A stretch of 64,000 bases of DNA from Odontesthes bonariensis (Eukaryota; Chordata; Actinopteri; Atheriniformes; Atherinopsidae): positions 29,571,732 to 29,635,731 of the forward strand of contig NC_134528.1 in assembly GCF_027942865.1 (NCBI RefSeq). The letters are read 5' to 3'. A model generated the notes under the pieces. That model was not told where the DNA came from. It searched no databases and was given only the letters and a program-made list of their open reading frames with translations. The first letter of the stretch is position 1, and the number at the start of each line of letters is the position of its first letter. A program made the position numbers and the translations under genes. This document shows positions 54,949 through 64,000 of this stretch, in pieces.

Positions 54949-55317
54949 ATGGAAGGGGAAGAGTTTCGAAGTATTATTCAGAAAGTGTGGACCAAGCTGC
55001 AGGGGCTTCCACATGCAAGTTCGTTGGAGCTGGGAGCCTTCCTTGTTCTCCTCCTCTTTGTTGGTGAGTTTTGTCTGTCAGGTGTTTGATGCAAAGCAAT
55101 TTCAAGTTATTTGATAATAAGCTGCCAACTGGACTTTAAGCCTGAGTTTCGACACATTTGTTTCTCAAGTTCTCAGTGTTCTTAAGAGACACCTGTGCTT
55201 CGCTTTTCTCCTGCAGCCACCTGCCTCTTCATGATCATGCTCTCCTGTTTCCACTGGTGCTGCTGCGGGAAGCCCAAATACCAGGCCTCCAGGGTTCAAC
55301 CTCTGCACTCCATCTGA
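54949..55317 (+). CDS. smim5: Small integral membrane protein 5-like
   Basis: This is a single-pass micropeptide of 71 aa with unknown biochemical role. Coding exons 54949-55063 and 55217-55317 join at GTT G|CC in frame. The N-terminus MEGEEFRSIIQKVWTKLQGL is amphipathic and precedes a hydrophobic segment (residues about 29-50, LELGAFLVLLLFVATCLFMI). A Cys-rich juxtamembrane patch (HWCCCGKPKYQ) follows, as in mammalian SMIM5 (FTATVLLLLLIACSCC type). The start is chosen at the first ATG after the CATCCAG acceptor at 54940. Poly(A) signal AATAAA at 56105-56110. Identity is supported by its position before SMIM6 and SAP30BP, the human order. Confidence 0.85.
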
Positions 55318-56130
55318 AAATGCGACAGGGAACAGATCCTACCAATAAATAGGACCCTCCAGCCCCCTTCAGTCCGTCATGTGATCACCCACATGATGAA
55401 GGGCCTTTAATCAGAGTTACAAATTGGTAAATTATTCTTTTCAGGGTCACCGGTTTCTTTGGAGAGATCAAGCGAGGAGGGCATTAAATGGGACTGATCT
55501 GAAGGATGGAAAGTCGGTGCCAGGATATATCCAGCACTGGGTTAACGACTGCATCAGCATCCAGGGAGCCACGCCACTGGAATCCATATGAATCAGCAGA
55601 GTGGCACGACTCATCAAGACTCGTTACAAAGCAGAACAATGAAACACTGTGTGGCAGTTTCATGGATGAAAAGATACGGCAAAAGCTGCTTTGTGCTCCG
55701 GTGTGACAGACACTCCTTTATTACATGTGTAGTTGCTTTGTATCCATTCATCAGGAGCGTGAAAAACAACATGGAAAAAACATTCCAACATGTGCGTGTG
55801 GGTTGTGGGACTTGAAGTTGCATGTTTTCGACAGACACCGTCCTTCGTGAAAAGAGAGAGCGCCCTCTGCTGGCTCAGTGATGACCAGCTGTTTTTACAA
55901 ATTGTGCCAATGGGAAGAAAAAAATCTGAGCTGTTAATTGTTTGACACACAACAGTTACAAATGTATTCTTGTGTAAAACAGAGTTTGCACACAGAGGCA
56001 AGGTGAAGTTTAATTTTTGAGGATATCAGGGAATCTGCCTGCTGATACATTCAGTTGTTCTTAGTGTATGTAAATGTTATAAATGTTTTTTTTTTTTGTA
56101 TTTTAATAAAACAAAGACCTGTCTCATAAT
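55318..56130 (+). other. SMIM5 3' UTR with poly(A) signal
   Basis: About 790 nt of non-coding sequence ends with TTTTAATAAAACAAAG (AATAAA at 56105-56110). It contains a perfect CTCF core motif at 55860-55873. Confidence 0.6.
55860..55873 (-). promoter_or_regulatory. Perfect CTCF core motif
   Basis: The minus strand reads CCAGCAGAGGGCGC, which fits CCASYAGRKGGCRS at all 14 positions. It lies between the SMIM5 and SMIM6 coding regions. Binding is not shown by sequence alone. Confidence 0.55.
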
Positions 56131-56166
56131 GAAAGCAGATTTCATCGCATGGTGATTGTGTTACAT

Positions 56167-56330
56167 AAATTTCAATTCAATTCAGTTTTATTTATATAGA
56201 GCCAAATTACAACAAATGTCATCTCGAGGCACTTAAATAATATAGTCCAATTCAAGCTAAGGAAACCAACAGATTGCACCGAAACTTGTCTTTAGTCCAA
56301 TCTCATCATCCTTCCAATAACTCAGCTCTG
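56167..56330 (-). repeat. Retroposon tail repeat (TTGAA type), reverse orientation
   Basis: TTCAATTCAATTCAGTTTTA, then AGCCAAATTACAACAAATGT and GAAACCAACAGATTGCACCG, are shared with 63765-64000 and, in part, with the inverted copy at 31055-31170. Confidence 0.8.
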
Positions 56331-56662
56331 ATCTAATACCCATCAGAGAAAACATTGTGTGGCATTGTGTGCATACTTTATCGCCCCACTTCTCCTTTGG
56401 CTCCAACAGTCAACATTTTGAGTTTAAACATTAACCAGGAGCGCTTGTTTTTACTTTGCTGTGCCCACACAGAGACAACTATTCTGTCCCCAAAGCAAAG
56501 CAGGAACAGTTTACAGAATGGCTCGCCTGAACACCAAGTAATTGCTTATAGTGATGTTTGGGCTATTTAGACAGTTCCCCTGCTTTGTGAAGTGCAGCAC
56601 AGAATCCGTGTACTCAGTCTGTTGGGAGCCACTGAGCCGTGAGAGGATCATCTAAGCAGGAC

Positions 56663-57124
56663 ATGGCAGTGGTGAGGTGAGTTTTCAGTAGGAATGTGGT
56701 CAGCTACAAAAGCCTGTAACGTGTGGAGCTTCCTGAATAAAAAACACAAAGTTTAGCAAAAGCTTTGTGACGTCTTCAGATATTTGATCATTATCTGCCT
56801 GCATATGCTTTATAAAGTATTGTAAGTGCAGCGTTATGTCATCAGTTATATCTCAAGTTAAGTGTTTATCTGCTTGATCACTTCCTGTGCAGCGTCCCCG
56901 AGCATGAGACGCCCACAGGGTCACCTGAGGACTGGGTGGACTGGTTCCTGGGTCGTCTGCAGCAGGAGCCGTGGGCGGTGGGCGGCTTTGTGGTCATGGC
57001 AGTGTTCGTGCTGGGAACGCTCTCTCTGGTGCTTTTCGCCTTGCTGTATGGATGCTGCTGCAACCCACAAGTAGAGACACAAAGGAAGAAACAACTGAAG
57101 AATTCACAAAATGCAGTGATTTAA
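56663..57124 (+). CDS. smim6: Small integral membrane protein 6 / endoregulin-like
   Basis: Coding exons 56663-56676 (MAVVS, last codon split) and 56893-57124 give 81 aa. The N-terminal half is acidic (VPEHETPTGSPEDWVDWFLG). It is followed by QQEPWAVGGF and one transmembrane segment (about residues 43-63, VVMAVFVLGTLSLVLFALLY) ending in GCCC and a basic tail (QRKKQLKNS). The PW..GG then hydrophobic run and LFA..(Y/F)G spacing match human SMIM6 (NPWDQGGLAV). In mammals SMIM6/endoregulin is a SERCA-inhibiting micropeptide of the ER; transfer of that function to this protein is inference. A weak ATTAAA lies at 57312. The gene sits between SMIM5 and SAP30BP as in human. Confidence 0.78.
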
Positions 57125-58370
57125 GATGTGCTGAAATATCCCTTATAAATCAATGTTACTTCACAGAGGGGAATTCTGTTGAATTTTCACTGACCCGTAT
57201 TGGGGAATTTTTTTATTATTCTTTTTTTTTAGATGTGGTAGTTGCCTGATTTTGGAATCTTTTCACAACCGTTTTGAAGAAAATGTATCAATTTTTCAAA
57301 TGTAAATGTAGATTAAATCAAATGTTTGATATGTCCTTAAGTTTCTGTTTCTAACTGAATGACAGCAGTCGAACTGCACCCAAAAAAAATCAAGTCATTC
57401 TTTCTGTTTGATCCGACAGCTAATTGAAACTACAGCTCTTTCCTTCTGTCGAACTTATACTCATTTATATGTGCGCTCATCCCCATTTCCTTTCAAAAAA
57501 ATTTACCCAAAATTACAATCTGTGATAAAAATGAGCCAACGTGCAAAAGATACTTAATGAAAAGACTGTAATTCTCTGTGTTGTTTCCTGCTCAACAGGA
57601 AGATGCATGCGGTTTATTCTAGAGGATGACATGTGATGTGTCTTCAAAATAACCATCAGTCCTAAAGCGTTTGAATTGTCATACAATATTATAAGTAACA
57701 TAAAGACCAGTGAAGGTACTTATGTACAAGTCTAGACACAACAAACAGCAGATGAAGGGATGGAGATTGGCAGGAGCAGGTCAAAATCTAAAATGTACCT
57801 TCTGCTAATCAACTACATTCTCATCTGTATGTTATAGTTTTTAACCCTTTACCGTTACTTTACATGAGAATATTCAGGCTATGGAGTTTTATGCTGCAAA
57901 AGCTTGTCACGAAATAACCCGCCCTGTAAATTCTGTCCAGTTTAGCATCAATACTGTAGTACTGGCAGTATTTAGAAACTGGTATGAAGTAGAGGAGAGA
58001 AGTTGATCAGCTGGTGTGTGAAAGTAGATCACACACAGACGTCCTGGCAGGATATCTGTCCTTTAAATGATTCTTCTTTTTCTTTACTACTTCTACTGGT
58101 TTGTTTACAGAATGAGCTGACCTCTATTATCGTTGCACAGTAACTACATATCCTGGACATCGATCCTCAAAAACGTTGCTTCAGACATGTTCACATGAAA
58201 ATATCGACCTGCTTATCTCAGCCATCTTAGTATTTTCGTTCGTTTCCCTCCGTACAAGCTTTCCGCACCATTTAAACTTAGCATTATTATTAATAATAAG
58301 AGTTTTATTATTGGACATGACGCCATTTTCGGGTGGAACACGGCTGATTGCGCACACCACTCACTGCGCA
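57125..58370. other. Intergenic stretch before SAP30BP
   Basis: No gene, RNA or clear element is recognised. Sequence is AT-rich until about 58330, where CpG content rises at the SAP30BP promoter. Confidence 0.45.
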
Positions 58371-58426
58371 GCTCAGTCTTTCTGACGTTATTACCCTGCG
58401 ACGAAGCGTTTATGCGACGTACCGTA
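58371..58426 (+). promoter_or_regulatory. SAP30BP promoter with CRE-like motif
   Basis: TCTGACGTTATT at about 58381-58392 contains a CRE-like TGACGTTA, 40 bp before the start codon, in CpG-rich sequence. There is no TATA box. Confidence 0.45.
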
Positions 58427-61400
58427 ATGGCGAGCGGTAAGAGGAGTGCTCTTCTTTCCTCTTTAGCAGTCTATGGAGATCCCGACTCAGACCCCGAACC
58501 AGATGAGACAGGTATGGTATGATTCTTTTCCAAGAATTTTGAGGGACTTTCTGTGGCCTATAATACGCATTATGTTACTTATGACAGACCTTCATGGGGT
58601 AGCTAGCATTAGCTTTTTAGCTAACCTAACACAGTTCATAGATATTGTTTGTGATGTTTGTGTAAAAATGTGAATGTATGAAATCATGTTTATTTTTTTC
58701 CCCCAGTGATTGCCTTTTGTAGGCAGGTTTCTGTTTGCTATGTTTATTAAAATATGTTTGAACTCATAACGCTTGAATGATTTTTAAACGGTGTTATTTT
58801 TATGTGTTAAGTTATTAAATGTATTTATTGGCCGTAATTCTTCTACGAATTTTCCTGAAAGTGTGTAGTGAAACTGACCGAACCGACTAGACCTAGATTT
58901 GAACCCTTTAAGTCAGGGGTCTTCAACGTTTTTCAGGCCAGGGACCCCCAAACTGATGGAGAGTTGGAGCAGGGACCCCCCTACTTTTTATATGGCATAC
59001 AATTGTGTTTTCTATTTAACGGGGCCTAGTGCCGTGTATAAACATAGCTACTCTGTTATTGTACATTCAATACTAAGCTATTCAAATAATACACAGGTTA
59101 ATATATTCATGTTTTTATTTTAAACATGTGCAAGGTACAAGGTGGCCGTGCCACTGCCATTTATAAACAAACATCTTGCATACAAACAATCCACAGATTT
59201 TAACTTTAAACATGCATGTAGATGGGACAATGAATCCTCAAACCATCTGTGGATGCATATGCCAACTATGCGGTCGCTAAGGGCCCCCACGCCACCAGGG
59301 GGCCCCGAGAACAATTTTGAATTTAATTTTGATTACAACTTTATTTTTCTGTAAGATAATGTGAATGTCATTTGATTCTATTTTGTATTTGGATTTTGAA
59401 CATTTTGCACACCATTGCACATCTGAAAGAAATTAAACTATTTAATGTGTTTACTATAAATGCAGTCTCCAGCCTGCTGATGTTACTTTCAAATAGTTAA
59501 ATTACTGAGCCATACTTATACATCACTCTTTATGTAGAAGTTAATTAAACCATATTTATGAGTTTGCTGACACCTGTATAATGTAAGATGATTACAAATA
59601 ATGCTAATGATTGTGGGTCCGTTACACACATAACAGTGTAGCCTATGGAATAATGAGGCATCTGGAGCTGAGGTGATGGTAGGGCAGCCCCAAATGAAAT
59701 TCTGCTTAAGGCCCCATAAATGCTTGGGCCGGCCCTGTGTGGATGGCACACGTTTGCACACAATTTGTGAGAAAAAACTGTTTAAAAAAAAAAAAATTAA
59801 TTTTTTTTTTTTTTTAAATAATTTTTAATTTTTTTTTAAATCGTCTAAACAACCAAATATTTCGCGACCCGCCTGCAGTACCTCCGTGGACCCCCTGTTG
59901 AAGACCTCTGCTTTAAGTGGTTCCTCTTTGAGTTATTTGACCTCTCCTGTTTCTGTGTTACGTTTTTTCACGTATCACCAGGGGAACTCGGAGGAGGCCT
60001 CGTGTATGGCTATGGTGAGGATGACCTGAACCGAACTGAGGACATTGATGACAAAGAGTCTGGAGATGAAGACAGCCGGGAGAGCAACTCGGTCAGTCTT
60101 TGAGCTCTAAACTCCTCCTTATGATTTTATTGCATCGGCCTCTTGGTTGAATTTCACAGCTTTTTGGTGTTTGAGGTATCAGATCGTGTTTTTCATGGTG
60201 TTGTCGGTGCTTTTTGAAATGCTAATGAGTGGATATAATGTGACGCACTATATCCCCTTTACTCGCTGGCCCTAAAAATCTTCTATTCCATCATAGTGGG
60301 AAAGAGTTCAACTGGCATTCAGTCCTACATCAGATGATCCTGAAGTAGTTGAGTTTTTGTCAGATCCGGCTCCAGTTGGCAGCGATGGAAACATGATGTA
60401 TAAGATTTGGCTGGTGTACGGTGCTTGGGATGGCCAGTGTGGCCACAGCTCTGATATAAGTTTTTAAAACACGCATTTTTTGACCAGAATGTCACACTTG
60501 GAGGCTCTGAAACGAACAAGAGCACCAGCCTGTTGACTTGACTAGAAAGAAAGGCACAGCAGCTCATGCTCTCAGGTCCGCACAGCCTGTCGGATGGTCA
60601 AATGCCATCTTTCCTCATTGAAACGGGCTACAGAATGGCCCCTGGGAGCTGCTATTGGATTGCAACAGTTGAATCTTCTTCAACGTTTCACACACTGTTG
60701 CCCTTTTTTTTTGTGGCTGATTCTAAGCAAATAAAAACCGTTATTATGCAGTTAAGCAATGAGATGCTAGACTTAAACAGTTTCTCACTGAACAATCAGT
60801 TTGTTCTCAAAGATTTTTCTTGTTGTTGCAGACTGCAACTGAAAAAGCCCACGCATTTAACCTCAAGAACAGCTTTTGATTGTGTTGTTGTGGGTTCTTT
60901 ATGTGGACACTAGGTACCATTAGCAAAGACTTTCCTTTGTTAACGCTAACTACACTTTATGTTGATATAGTTTGATGTTGTTTTAGATTTCCTCGTTTCC
61001 ACTGCAAAGCCTTTTAGATCGACTTCCGCTTTGGGGAGAATTTCCCAAAAAGCCCCTCTCCTGTGAAGCTTCGCTTCTCCTCCCTCAGCTGAACACACAG
61101 CTGTAAGAACTGTGCACGCGGACACATTTTTGCTTTTGACTTTACATGTAAACGTTGTTAGAATTGTAAAAAAAAATCCCTAACTGGTGAACATGTAGTC
61201 TTAATGGGCCACATTACTGTTATTACTTTACACTTGCTCTGATGTCTGTGTCATATAATACTGCTGTCATACTGAATATTAATAGAAACTACTAAGATAG
61301 TAATAGCTTTTTGCCTTTCGGTCTAAAGATACAGCAAAATGAGTTTTACTCCATATTACCCAGCCTAAAAAATCAGTGTTTTCTGACTAAGGCAGCACTA

Positions 61401-62639
61401 ATAGAAATAATGTACTATAACATGTAGCACAGCTGCACTCCTGTTTCCATCGATCGATCCATCCATCCATCCATCATCTTCCGCTTGTCTGGGGGTCGGG
61501 TCACGGGGGCAGCAGCCTGAGCAGAGAAACCCAGACGTCCCTGTCCCCGGCCACTTCCTCCAGCTCTTCTGGGGGGACCCCGAGGCGTTCCCAGGCCAGC
61601 CGAGAGACGTAGTCTCTCCAACGTGTCCTGGGTCTTCCCCGGGGCCTCCTCCCAGTGGGACGGGCCCGGAACACCTCACCAGGGAGGCGTCCAGGAGGCA
61701 TCCTAACCAGATGCCCGAGCCACCTCATCTGACTCCTCTCGATGCGGAGGAGCAGCGGTTCTACTCCGAGCCCCTCCTGGATGACCGAGCTTCTCACCCT
61801 ATCTCTAAGGGAGAGCCCAGACACCCTGCGGAGGAAACTTATTTCGGCCGCTTGTATTCGCGATCTCGTTCTTTCGGTCACTACCCACAGCTCGTGACCA
61901 TAGGTGAGGGTAGGAACATAGATTGACCGGTAAATCGAGAGCTTCGCCTTCTGGCTCAGCTCCTTCTTCACCACGACGGGCCGGTGCAGAGCCCGCATCA
62001 CTGCAGACGCCGCACCATTCTCAATACAGCTCTTTCAGATGGAGGTGCACCGTTACGGCTGTGTTTAAAGCAATGACACACACAAATGTTTTTCATGGCC
62101 ACCCTCATAACATGCTGTGTATGGGAGAGCAATAAACATCAACCCCCCCAAAGGAGCCGCAGAGTTGAATCTGTGGCTCTCAGACGCTGTAAACAATAAA
62201 TGGCACATACAGCGTTGTTTCAAGCTTTGTTTCAGTTTTCTTTCTGGTTACTCTGTGTAGATGAAGTAAGAGCTGCCGGAACAGTTTTAATGTTTTTAGA
62301 AAACTGAGAGCTGATCCACGGAAACGAAACCGCCTCAAATTCAGGAAATTGAAGAGCTTTGTCATCTTCTCCTGATCTACAAGCCGCCATTACACACAAG
62401 AAAATATCATCAAATTTACTTTAACATGTTTTCTTTTGTGCCCAACGCATGCCGATTCTGTCCCACAGAATCCTTGTGAGAGATTTGAATGAGTGGTCGA
62501 ACAGTTCCCCAGTCCTTTTGTGTGGGGTCGCCATGCTGTTCTCCCCAACCTTTAACCCATACAGTGTTAACCTTCTGCATTTTTGTCTTTATAGGAAATG
62601 GACGAATCAGACGAGGGGAGGGACACAGATGATTTTGAG
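58427..62639 (+). CDS. sap30bp: SAP30-binding protein (HCNGP), first three coding exons; continues past window
   Basis: This is a nuclear protein that binds SAP30/Sin3 co-repressor and, in mammals, helps splicing of short introns with RBM17. Coding exons: 58427-58511 (MASGKRSALLSSLAVYGDPD), 59982-60091 (GLVYGYGEDDLNRTED, then acidic), 62595-62639 (EMDESDEGRDTDDFE). All phases agree. The opening LLSSLAVYGDxDSEPE matches human LSSLAVYAEDSEPE, and the acidic low-complexity region that follows is family-typical. The HCNGP core domain and C-terminus are not in the window: no further exon is recognised between 62640 and 64000. An in-frame upstream ATG at 58412 (MRRTV) is possible, but the MAxGK start fits the family better. 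Confidence 0.9.
58914..59910. mobile_element. Non-autonomous hAT element in SAP30BP intron 1
   Basis: The left end CAGGGGTCTTCAACG pairs with the right end TGTTGAAGACCTCTG. The flanking CTTTAAGT at 58906-58913 and 59911-59918 is a perfect 8-bp duplication. The 997-bp body contains a second, nested hAT copy at 59256-59737. No transposase frame is present. Confidence 0.93.
59256..59737. mobile_element. Second hAT-type element nested in the first
   Basis: TGTGGATG occurs at 59248-59255 and 59738-59745, a perfect 8-bp duplication. The right end reads GGGCCGGCCCTG, the usual CAGGGCCGGCCC end inverted. The left end has lost that terminal sequence and begins CATATGCCAACTATGCGG. GGGGGCCCCGAGAACAATTT and, inverted, AAATTTC/GGGGC words follow. 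It is younger than its host element. Confidence 0.8.
60092..61435. other. SAP30BP intron 2, no recognised element
   Basis: Apart from short AT runs I see no gene, RNA or bounded repeat in this part of the intron. Confidence 0.45.
61440..62020 (-). repeat. LINE 3' fragment (RTE-like clade) with (ATCC)n tail
   Basis: The minus-strand frame 61501-62001 encodes the LINE C-terminus: LSIYRSIYVPTLTYGHELWV, SQMRWLGHLVRMPPGRLPGE and TRWRDYVSRLAWERLGVPPE. The 3' end is followed by a (GGAT)n simple repeat (CATCCATCCATCCATC on the plus strand at 61455-61472), the usual tail of this LINE type. It is 5' truncated and overlaps in sequence with the fragment at 15830-16092. Confidence 0.88.
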
Positions 62640-63764
62640 GTATTTAAACAGCCACCTGCTGAGGGATAGATTGGGTTTAGAAAACGACTGTGTTCACTAG
62701 ATGGCACTGTGGGTTTAAGTATGTCTGGTGAATGATTGAGTTGTTGGTAAGACCTGATGAGTGACTTGCATTTGAAGCATGCTTTGAGTTGCTTGTTTTC
62801 TGCATTCTCGTACGTCTTAAACCTTTTGTAAAAAAAGAGCTCAGCCGACAGTGTTGTTTTTTTCAGAGCACGCCGCTTCTGGTTGCCTCCCTTATGAACA
62901 CCCCCCCCCACTCCCCTGTGTGTATGTGTGTGTTACGAAGCTGTATGAGCTGGACAGCACGCTGGCTTCCTGCTGCGCTGTTTGGTGCAGGTCACCCAGG
63001 TGAGGGTGACTCCCAATTCCTTCAGATAGTGACAATAAGTCCCTCTGAGGCTTTGGTTTACAACCCGTCTGTGACTGATAGTGACTGATAAGATGATGTT
63101 TTGTGTGCCGTGTCATGAACGGGAGATGAAAGCAAAGGCAATTTAAACAACAGGATAATAGTAAGTGATTTATGATGCGGTTTCCTAATATTGCACGTGT
63201 TGATATGTTGAGCATGATCCCCATGAACAGAAGTGTTTCCAAGAAAGACCCGAAAACTACTACCGTTGCCTCATAGGATTACACTCGGTTAGTTTCTGCC
63301 GTTACAGGTTTGTTTCTGGATATTTGACTGTGTAAGAAAGCCTAAGAATTGTTTAGATTCGTATTCGTACTCCTCAGCTGACAGAAGGAAAGTGAATGTT
63401 TGTTCTGGCTTCCACTCTGTCTTCTTATGATTCCCATTCTTTCTGTTAGCTGTAAGCTACTGTTCTGATCCATCGGTGTCGCAGCTCGACTGTTTCACAA
63501 CACAGTGCTTCGGCCTCATTTATTATTTATCATTCGATTGGCTCAGAGTACATTCAGTTTAAACATTTATGGGACACTTAACAGACTGGAGTCATCTCCA
63601 GTCCCCAGCCACAAGGCCTTTAAGAAATGTTGGCCTTTTTTTAAAAAAAAAAAAAATTATTTTTGTATAGTTAATGTGTGTATCCATTAGAATACATTAA
63701 CTCTGGAGTGTCTGGAGAACAAGCAGGCGATTGGGACTGCACTTTCCCTGCAGTTGATGTTTTC
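62640..63764. other. SAP30BP intron 3, no recognised gene
   Basis: No exon with SAP30BP similarity is found. TCACTAGATGGCAC at 62694-62707 is one base from the CTCF consensus. A C-run (ACCCCCCCCCAC) lies at about 62899. Confidence 0.45.
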
Positions 63765-64000
63765 ACATTCAATTCAATTCAGTTTTTTTTACATAGCGCC
63801 AAATTACAACAAATGTCATCTCAAGGCTCTTAAATAATACAGTCCAATTGGAGCCAATTGGAGTTGAATTCATTGTAATCATAATTAATTTCAAAATAAT
63901 CCAATTCATTCATATAGAGCCAATTCAAAAACAATTTCCTAGCTAAGGAAACCAACAGATTGCACCGAAACTTGTCTTCAGTCCAATCTCCCGTCCTGAG
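63765..64000 (-). repeat. Retroposon tail repeat (TTGAA type), cut by window end
   Basis: It shares ACAACAAATGTCATCT, TAAGGAAACCAACAGATTGC and ACCGAAACTTGTCTTCAGTC with 56167-56330, plus an internal duplication of ATAGAGCCAATTC-like words. It runs off the right edge. Confidence 0.8.

Noticed and set aside
61711-61926. Plus-strand frames opposite the LINE at 61501-62001
   Set aside because: Antisense to a clearly recognisable LINE C-terminus.
62640-64000. A fourth SAP30BP exon
   Set aside because: I looked for the conserved HCNGP-domain words in all plus frames and found none, so the gene is left open at the right edge.

Overview
The window is genomic DNA of a ray-finned fish, most likely a percomorph teleost. 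Evidence: compact vertebrate genes with GT-AG introns, two eukaryotic tRNA genes, and a repeat load typical of teleosts (L2/Maui-like and RTE-like LINE pieces, Tc1 fossils with familiar fish sequence, hAT, PIF/Harbinger and pogo-like elements, TTGAA-type LINE tails). No bacterial features, CRISPR arrays or operons are present.

Layout from left to right. (1) 374-8473, + strand: an inter-alpha-trypsin inhibitor heavy chain gene (ITIH3-like). Its 5' end lies outside the window; 19 exons form one open frame of 2577 nt ending in a stop. (2) 9965-10915: decayed C-terminal exons of a tandem ITIH duplicate. (3) 11602-15018, +: MRPL58/ICT1, six exons, with an internally deleted pogo-like transposon in intron 2 and an unidentified coding-like stretch in intron 3. 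(4) 16254-16863, -: initiator tRNA-Met(CAT) and tRNA-Arg(TCG). (5) 17486-18966: a PIF/Harbinger element with both ends and a CAG target duplication. (6) 23688-43860, -: CDR2L, six coding exons, with a probable 4.6-kb 3' UTR reaching about 19020. Its introns 2 and 1 hold most of the mobile DNA: a nearly complete L2-like LINE, a LINE split by a hAT element, two short inverted-repeat elements with perfect 9-bp target duplications, and a hAT element carrying a solo LTR. (7) 44240-50490: two Tc1 fossils in opposite orientation around gene-free DNA. (8) 54949-57124, +: two tandem single-pass micropeptide genes, SMIM5-like and SMIM6/endoregulin-like. (9) 58427 to beyond the right edge, +: the first three coding exons of SAP30BP, with nested hAT elements in intron 1.

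From general knowledge, CDR2L-MRPL58 are neighbours, and SMIM5-SMIM6-SAP30BP are neighbours, on human 17q25. The window therefore joins two conserved blocks beside an ITIH gene. The genes do not form one pathway. They cover extracellular matrix (ITIH), mitochondrial ribosome rescue (MRPL58), a neuronal coiled-coil antigen (CDR2L), small membrane proteins (SMIM5/6) and nuclear transcription/splicing (SAP30BP).

I found no clear new multi-gene system. The least explained items are the pair of 9-bp-TSD inverted-repeat elements in CDR2L intron 1, the nearly perfect 103-bp fold-back in an ITIH intron, and an unidentified minus-strand reading frame in MRPL58 intron 3.
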